From contig NC_066833.1 of assembly GCF_001640805.2 (NCBI RefSeq), forward strand, positions 16,864,813 to 16,928,812: DNA of 64,000 bases, read 5' to 3'. Source of the DNA: Lates calcarifer. Lineage: Eukaryota; Chordata; Actinopteri; Centropomidae. This document shows, piece by piece, positions 43,901 to 52,900 of this stretch. The notes below the pieces were generated by a model, which made no database searches, had not been told where the DNA came from, and saw only the letters and a program-made list of their open reading frames with translations. A program made the translations under genes and the position numbers. Position 1 is the first letter of the stretch; each line of letters begins with the position of its first letter.

Positions 43901-46900
43901 TTGTAACCATGACGACAGAGGTCCTCTAACATTAAGGATGTACTTATTTTAACCCAAACCACAATCTTTTCCAAAACCTAACCAAGTAGTTTTTGTGCCT
44001 AAACCTTAGCCGCTTGTTTATTATTGTTATCATGACAACGAAGGTCTGGAATACCCTGGGTACACCTGCTGTTTGTATTCTCCTGCCTGTCAGGCATACC
44101 ATGGTGGTAGGACAGACAAGACAGACATCTTTTTTGAACGGACCCCTGAGATCTTTATTGTATTGAAACCATCTTTAGGTGTGTAACCACAGTAACCACC
44201 AACTACCACATCTACCAAAACAGATGAATTCCGGGATGAGCACTTCAGGATCTGTCCAGAAATGTACATAATAACAAAAAGCAGGCAGAGTTTTCACTCT
44301 CAGCATGATTTATGAATTATGATTATGAACGTGAAAAGTCTCATCAAACTGAAGGGAACTGTATATGTAAGTGAGGGGAAGATAGAGCCCCTCTTCATCA
44401 CACATCCATCACTTTGTGTCAGGAGGAAAAGCATATGCATCTGACAAACATGCAAAGAGACATAACCCCATAGAGACACATCTCAATCAGGCTATCAGAG
44501 AATTGGGGTTACAGCTATACAGCACACCAGAGCTCCATGACCTTGGCCCTGTAGTGAGATAAAGACATCAAGCCAAAAGGTGCAACAACCATTGAATACT
44601 TATCTTCCACAGTTCACTGTTTTCATTCACAAGGCAACACTAGTAATGTCATCCAAGAGACAAGGAGAATAGGAATACTGGGCTGTACTTCTAACTGGGC
44701 TGGAAAAAAACTCACAGGCTTGATCTATAAGAAAGAGAAGTAGAAGTAATAAAAAATTATCAGTATTGAAAATTCACCATATTGATTTATTCTCTGAGAC
44801 AATTCCCAAACAATTTTAATGCATACACATGTGCCCATGTTATGTAAAATAAAGGGTAACATTTCCAAAAAAACATTCCAAGTACTCACATTTGACATAG
44901 TTTACCATTTCCAGTCCAAGATGGTTTAAAATAAACTTCAAAAAGAACGACTGCAGTCCTGTATCACAGAGTACATTTAAGAAAACTCTCAAGAGCTGAC
45001 TTAAGAGAGACACAATAAATGAAGATTTAACACATGACTGTTAAATCCTTACATTCAATCATTAATCTGTTACTCTGTAAAAGCCTGTGCGATATTATTT
45101 GATACTCTGATATTACTGCTAGTATATGCAAGAAAATAAATATGGATGAAATTATACATAAGTGGCAAAATATATTATATTATATTTAATGTATGTACAC
45201 AAGCACATAAATACAACTTATAAATGCATGTGTTTAGGACACTTAAGTGATGGTAAACGGGGAGGTGATACGAGGACCCTCACATGCTGCATTGAAAAAA
45301 AATACTTAGTAATAGAGTTGTCCAGGTATTTATCTGTTTAATTTTAAGTCAACCAACAGCCACAACGCTAATACTAGAGCAGTTCCATTCATCGTCCCGT
45401 CTTTCGCAGCGACTAACGCTGGTGCCATAAAGGCTCCTCTACTTTTCATATCTGTCAATGTATTAATGAGCCACATTGGCCCCATTACACTCTAGGCTGC
45501 TTGCCTCTCGGGGGAACAAGGGCAGCAGGGAGAGACCAGCCCTGCCGATGATTGCTCTGTTCTCCACAGAGCATAGCTTCCCTTTAATCATCTCCCCTTT
45601 TCAAACTTCTTCTGTCGTAGCCTTGGGCGAATCACAAGCGCAAAATCACCACTGTTTCATCAATATTCTGTCATTTTTCCTCACCATGGGATCATTGTTT
45701 GATAAATTTTGCTTGCCATGATAAACCATATTGCCTAACTGTGTAGTTACCAGGGGACTGAGTAAATGGTTTGAGGCAATATTATGTAAAACGGGCCACT
45801 GAATATGACCTATAATGTTGTCCATTGACAGCATGTAAATATAACATGAGCAACAACAAAATACAGCAATTTGTCATTTGTAAGAGAAAAAACAAATCAT
45901 ATTGTGTAAAGCATGGATAGAAATCTTACTTGTAAGGTTAGGTTGGGCTCCAACACCCTTATATTGACTTGTGAGTAATGAAGCATCATTTGAAATGTCC
46001 CTAAAATCCCAAGGGATGACTGTATCACTTTTAATGATTAGGATCTAATTTTTCTTTTGGTGTTTATATATATACATATATATCAGTGAAGTTATCAAAC
46101 CTGATCAAATTAGCCTAAAGACACCAAAGTACTTGGGTTGTAATTATTCGTCTCTTCTAAAAACACAGTTTCTGTTATTTTTGGAACCAGCATTATTTTC
46201 TTCTTTTTATTGTGTGTTTTTTCAAGGTACATGGAGATTCACCGTCGCATTAAATTAATGGCTTGATGAATTATTTCTCCTACGACAGTTACTGTGACTG
46301 TTGAAAGTTGAAAATAAAGTTATGCACCCAGAGTGTCAGACAGCTGAGTGGTTTAAGTCAGCATTCAGCTTTCTCTCACAGAAGTATGGAATCAAAGCTA
46401 AATTCGACAACAGTCAGACAGTATGGCAGCGAATCAGATGTAATGTATTGTGCAATTATATCGACACACTGTACAGTATTTCTTTAGAGAAGCATTTTTA
46501 AATCTTGAAGTATGTGTAACACTGATAACTGATAAATATTCATTACTGTTGTTTATTGCCTCCATAGTATCTTTCCTCAGTTTCTGTCAGTTATACCATT
46601 AAGATGGATCTCACAGCATTTCCGCTATTGTGTGAAATCCAAGCTGCAAAATCAAAGCAAATGCAAAATAATAGCCAGTTTTGAATAGCAATAGAGTTTC
46701 ACTTTATGTCAAGTGTCTTCTCCCAGAAAGCAGCATAATAACACTCTCAGAGTGCTATCACTGACGGTGCTGTCACCAGGAGATATAAGAAAGATATACG
46801 CACTGCCCTGGCTGAGGCTTTGTCGGGATGTCCATGTTAAATCATGCTGTAATATTCCGCTGTGGCAGATTTATGCCAGGACATAATCAGTTGTAATCAA

Positions 46901-49900
46901 GGGAAACAAGGAGGGTGGCTTCATCCAAGAGTTGACGAGAGGGCGATTGCCTGCAGAATAGTGCTAAAAATGGATTTATCATGAACACATGGCATGTAGC
47001 CCAGCAGTGGAGGTCAGAAACCAGCGCTGCATTGTCACATCAGACCACGTTTAGTTTGCTTGTGTGCTGTTTTCTGACCATGATTTGCTTTGGTGTACCA
47101 TTCCCATCTGTGTGAGTACTGCAAGATAAACAGCTAGGCGACGTCTTTCTAGGCTCATCTATTGTGAAGTCACAGAGGGGAAACATATTTGCTTTTGCCC
47201 TCTGTTGATGGATATTGATTGGATGAAAACAGCCCGCATCTATATGCACTCTGGTAGTTACCTGCTCTAAGCAACATCGCCAGTCACCTTTGAGGTGAAT
47301 GTTTCCAGACAAGGGCAAAGGAGACATGACAAAGTGGAGCCAACTGCTACTCAAAACATTATCACAGAGGTCATTTAGTTGGTATGCTTTGGGCTAGCCA
47401 ATATTATTTCTACTCTACAGATTTTTTAATATGCTAAAAGTGCTTTAGAGCCAGATGGCAGGTCTTGGTTGAGAGAATCTGCTGTTTATGGATGGACCTG
47501 AACCAATGAGGAGGACTTTATGACGTGTTAGACACCAGATTAAATAGCCGTGTCTGGGGACGTACACCCACAGGGCCTCAGCCCCCTGATACTCGACACT
47601 GTGGCAGTTGATCTGTTGGCTACATTACCGCCTAGTGCAGCCAGACTTAGACAGGACAGTGTATTAGCTTTTAGGACTGGCTCGGTCAACAATTTAACTC
47701 AAACAAGAATGTGATGAAGAGGCAGAGTTATTCTTACTGTGGCCTTCCTGCTTGTGAGAAACTATTCAGTCTGTCCTCAAAGTGGTCACTGGTCAGGGAG
47801 AGACTCATTGCATGGCCAAAGTCTCTGTATGAGCAGAACTGACTCCCTGACCTCTGTAATTGAGATGCAGGAAGAATACTGCATTCGTATCAAATGAAAA
47901 ACTATTTTAACGCAGACAGGAGGAGCAGTTGCCAGGGAAAATAAGTTGATCGAGGAGTTGTCTGCTCCTTGTGGTTTAGTGGTAAGACCTGCTACCGAGT
48001 CTATGATTAGAGTGAGCATGCACTAATTTAGCTCAGACTTGCACCAGAGGGATATGCTCCGTGTCAAAGCAGCGATTACATCCTCAGATAGGTGCTTGAA
48101 AAAAGATAATTGTTAATTTAAGAAGATAGAGGTGTTTTAACTGTCAGGGACAGAGTACCATGTAAGCTCTTTCCTTGACTTTCCAAGAGGGAGAAAGGGA
48201 GATTTAGCAGCTGACAGAACAGCCAGGGGAGACACTGAACACAGCGTTGGCAGCACTGCGAGCATGATTTGTGTGTGTTTTTGAGTGTAAAAAGTTAGAG
48301 AGATAGTCTAGCCACATATTTCTCCTTTTATTGAAAAGCACGTCCAGGCATCAATCCACAGCCAGATAAGAGCTCAGGCCCCTGACGTTGTGCTGTTGCC
48401 AGGAGAGCGACTACAGCTTCAAAGCCACTGACACGTCAGCTTTTGATCTGAGAATAGGCAAGGGCATCTGAAAACCACTGGCCAAAGTACAGTTCACTCA
48501 CATTTCTATGCTGAGCTGAAAGGTGGTATGCAGCTGCCACCCTCCTAACGTGCATGCAGGCGAACTCATGACCTGCCTTTGTGTGCCCTCAGCTGTGTGC
48601 ACACAAAAACAAGATGGATGATAAATATTGTAAGAAATATTTTGAGTGTCTGTTAACACACAGATTTTAAGCCTGCTAATACCATTTTCCCATTGACTCA
48701 TACTATTGTTTTTAGAAATAATTCATCTCTGTAAGCATGTCTTCATGTTTGTTCATTCAAGCAAGCCAGTTATCTTTATCAGTGAGTAAACATTGTACTG
48801 TACATCCAGTATGTTTGTGTTGATTTAATTTGTGGTTTAAAAAAAGAACAGAAAAAAGGTTAGATTATGTTTGATATGCTATGTGGGCTCTATGCTTCAG
48901 TGCTGTTTACTGCTGAATTAATCCTCTGTATTGTGGTTTAGTGCTGTTTTGTGAACTTCCTGTTTTCCTGTTCCTGAGGAAACAAAATAGACATGAAGAG
49001 CAAGAACAGAATGTTTGATTAAACATCAAATTTAATACATATTTGTAAAACATTCAGCATATATTAAGGGACAAAAAATTAGGAGCAACCACAATCATGC
49101 CCTGCAGTTCATTTAGATTTTGGTTCTCAAGACATTTAAAACGAGGGCATAGTAAAAAGGTGGAAGAGGACAGCTGTAAGAGCAGTTCAGACATGGATGA
49201 ACACACACTGTTTATCAGAGTGGAGAGAGAAAGAGACCAGAGGCTTTTTTTTTTTTTTTAACAGAAAGCTGCTTAGAACAGAAGCTTGATCTAAGATCAT
49301 CGGCCAGCTAGCCATGAAACCTTCTCTTTCACTTAGGACTGAGTTAACAGAGCGCAAGACAAAAGAGAGAAGAGATGAGAGTCATAGCGAGGAGAAAGAG
49401 AGAAAGACAGAGAGAGAGAGTAATATATGGTTCATGACAAGAAGCAGGTTTCACCGCTGTTTGTGGCCAGCTGTTTCAGGAAACTATTTTTTGGATAATG
49501 AATCCGTAGACTTGTAAGCTATTTATAAAGATTTACCTTTTTTTCAAAGGTATGTTCAATATGTTGAGGAAAGTGTGAGATAATAAATGAGTTCTCCAGC
49601 TGAACCACTGAAACTTTTCAGCACCTCCATATCTGAAACAAATTGAACATTTGCAATGTTCTTGTTCTTTATTGAGAATATTTAGTAGCAGGTCAGTGGC
49701 AGCTATATTTTCTGTTTTATATAATCAATTCACTTTCTAAATAAGCTACTACCTTGATGACTGGGAACCTTCAGAGTCCTCAGTGTGAAGCAAAATATTC
49801 TGGTATAGTTCTTTCTTAAGCTCAAGTTCTCTAAGCACACATTTTTACAAAAGTGTTAGGTACATTATACACATCATGCCTTTAAGAAACATAGAATATA

Positions 49901-52900
49901 GATGATGTGATGAATAAAAGCAAAACAAGAGCAAGGCCATGTATAGCCCTGTAGGATGAGTCTCATCCTCCATCATCACTAAGACCTTGGACAAGTAGAA
50001 AGAACATCCAGTTCTTCAGTTCTCTCCTTCAATGCAAACCACTATGCAACATAACATTAAACTCTGATGTCACAAGTTGATAATACAGTTACAATAATAC
50101 AGTTGGCAGTATAATTATAATACAATTACAACATAATTAGTATATAGTAATTAGATGAAAAGAAAGAAAACGAGAAATCCAGTTATTTCAGAGAAACATT
50201 AGCAAGTGTCATAAGTTAAGTTTGGTTAATTATCAGTAGAGCCACCTAATGATCTAATTATATCCAATGTGAAAACCAAAGCTTCTCAAAAAAACAGGTC
50301 GTTCTTCTGCAGTGCTTTAAGTCCCCAAATTTAACAATAATCTTATAAACATTTAATAAATGCTATCATGTAGCAAGTCTTTTTTGTTTGTTTGTTTTAA
50401 TCTAATAAATCTGTATATTATTTATGATAGCAATTGTTACTGTTATTCTGTGGGCTTGTACATGCTTTATTTAGTTTAAGAAATATAATTTTATCAGCCT
50501 ATAAAAGAACACTAAATATTTTAGTTCATCTCAACAATTAAAAATCACCAAAACTGGAGATAAATGGTTTCATTTTGGGCAACATTAATGTTTGTCAGTG
50601 GAAGAATGTGTTCAGTGAAAACATTAGCGCAGGTAATCCACATAGAAAGTATGCCTGTATTTTCTAATACCTTAAGAAGGAGATGTTGAAAAGATTTTAT
50701 AAATTGTTTAAGCTTACAAGTTACTGAAGTTCTGTGAAGGAGTTAGAATATAAATGATCATGGCTTACACATCCAGTGAGTAAATGCTTCTATCAACAGC
50801 CTTGTAAGCCCTCATTACTGAACCATAGATATCACACACTATTTCCACCTTTAATGTCATCAGGGATAAGAATAACTATTACACATAATGGTATGTGTCA
50901 TCTTCTAGTATGGCAGTGAAAACAATTACAGTGTGAAATCCTGATGAGGCGAGTGGAGGTGTTTTGTCTGTGATCTTCATTGTGATTTTTAAAGAGTCAG
51001 TATTAGGCATGATGAGGATGTTCTTCAAACACATACACTCTTCTCTGCTTCCTCACATACTGCCACTGTACTGGAGTGATACTGCAATATGATATTTCTC
51101 TATATACCATGGATTTTATGCCTTTATATCAGTCATGCCAATTCCATTTGTCTCCATGGCACATGATGGATCTAACATATGAACAGGAAGTTGCTGTGAA
51201 AGAAAAAACACCATGAGCAAACATAATTGGTTTCTGTTTGAAATGTTATTTTATTTATTTATTTATTTATTGTCACTTTTATGTCTCCTATACATTTTCT
51301 TCCAGGTCCTTTTTATCCCCCCATTTCTCAAAGACATAGTGCCATCTAGTGTGCATTGCAGCTGGTTGCATGCTAGGGTTGCTTGTTGCAGTCTTATTAT
51401 TTATTCATGGGCAATGCGCAATGAAGCGAGAGGCAGACTTTTCCCAGAGGCATATTTATTATTGTGTGAAAAGGCTCAGCCTTTCCTCTTCTTTTGAGAC
51501 TTTACTCCTTTAAGCCTCAGACATTTGAGTTATTTTAAGTTCATAGAGTATTTTTATTTTACTCACAGTGGATATCTTTTAGTTTTCTGTCTCAACAGGG
51601 AGCTTCACACAACTGCTAAGACTTGATTTGTTTGTTGTGGTTGATTGAAAAAGGAAAACAGTCAACTTCGTTCACTCTTATAATTGGTGTATGGTTGAGT
51701 GCATCTTTATGCTTCGATACTGCACATTTGAGAATATTTAGAAGATTGTCAGTTATCTCAGTTATTTGTAATGTGTGAAAATAAGTGGAGGATATCAACT
51801 GTTAATCTATTTTCAGCTAAATGAAACATGGCAGACCATGTTAAATGGAGGTGCTAATTAAATATTTACATATGAAAATATGAGTTTGTCATTCCCAGTG
51901 TAATTCACACATTTTCCGAGGCCCAGTTTTTTTCTGGCAGATCCTGAGAAAACTGAATCTCTTACTTGTTAAACTAAACTTAATGTGTGAGGTTTAGTCA
52001 AACATTGCCAGTCAATCTCTTGCATTGAGTGCTGCCTTGACCCTCTGGGCAGTATCAGAGCTGCTGAAGTGCTTTGGCATCAGTGTGACAGGATTAACAC
52101 ATCAAAAGCAGTGTCGGGGCCTACAGCAGCGTCGCACAGTCAGTACAGCACCTTTCATGTTCTGCTCAGGTTCACTACAATTTCACGTAAGCCAACAGCA
52201 AGTCAGACGGAAAAAGATAATGGGCCAACCTGCTGCTATCAGGCTTTCCCTCAGCTTCAGTGAAATATGTCAAATTCTGTGTGTTTGATGAAAGATTGGA
52301 GTTCAACAGGCTCAAGTCAGGAAACGATATCTGACTGTGTCACATGGCCGGGATGCAAAGGATCATTTAAGTCTGACGTTCAAGCTGAAATTATTGCTCC
52401 AAGCCTGCATGGTCTTACTTTTCATGATGCAAACCTTCAATAGTCAACATGGAGGGAAAATTAAATCCAAATAATTTTTTGGAAGTCAAGGGTTAAGATG
52501 TCTCAGGGTTAAATCCCATGATTTATATTCCCTTTGATAGGATGTGGTAAGAAGTGAGGGTGGGGCCATTTTATAATTAATTTACATCATGGGTACCGGG
52601 TTTTAACATTGTTAATTCAACTCAAATGCTAAATTTAAACCCAACCATTTTTCATATGCTGTATATCAGAATTGTCAGAGATATCTTTCAATGCCTATAT
52701 TTTCTTTCAGATGCTTTTGCAAGGATACATGGTAATGATTAATATTGTTATATGGCTTTGAGGGCTACAGCATAAATAAAGGAATAGGTGTGTGTGGGAG
52801 GTTTGTTATCAAAGAAAAGGTATTGGTCATACCGTGTGCTGTTTTTTGTAATATATTTTCTGGCCTGGGAGAAATAATGTCTGATTAAACTCCAAATTGA

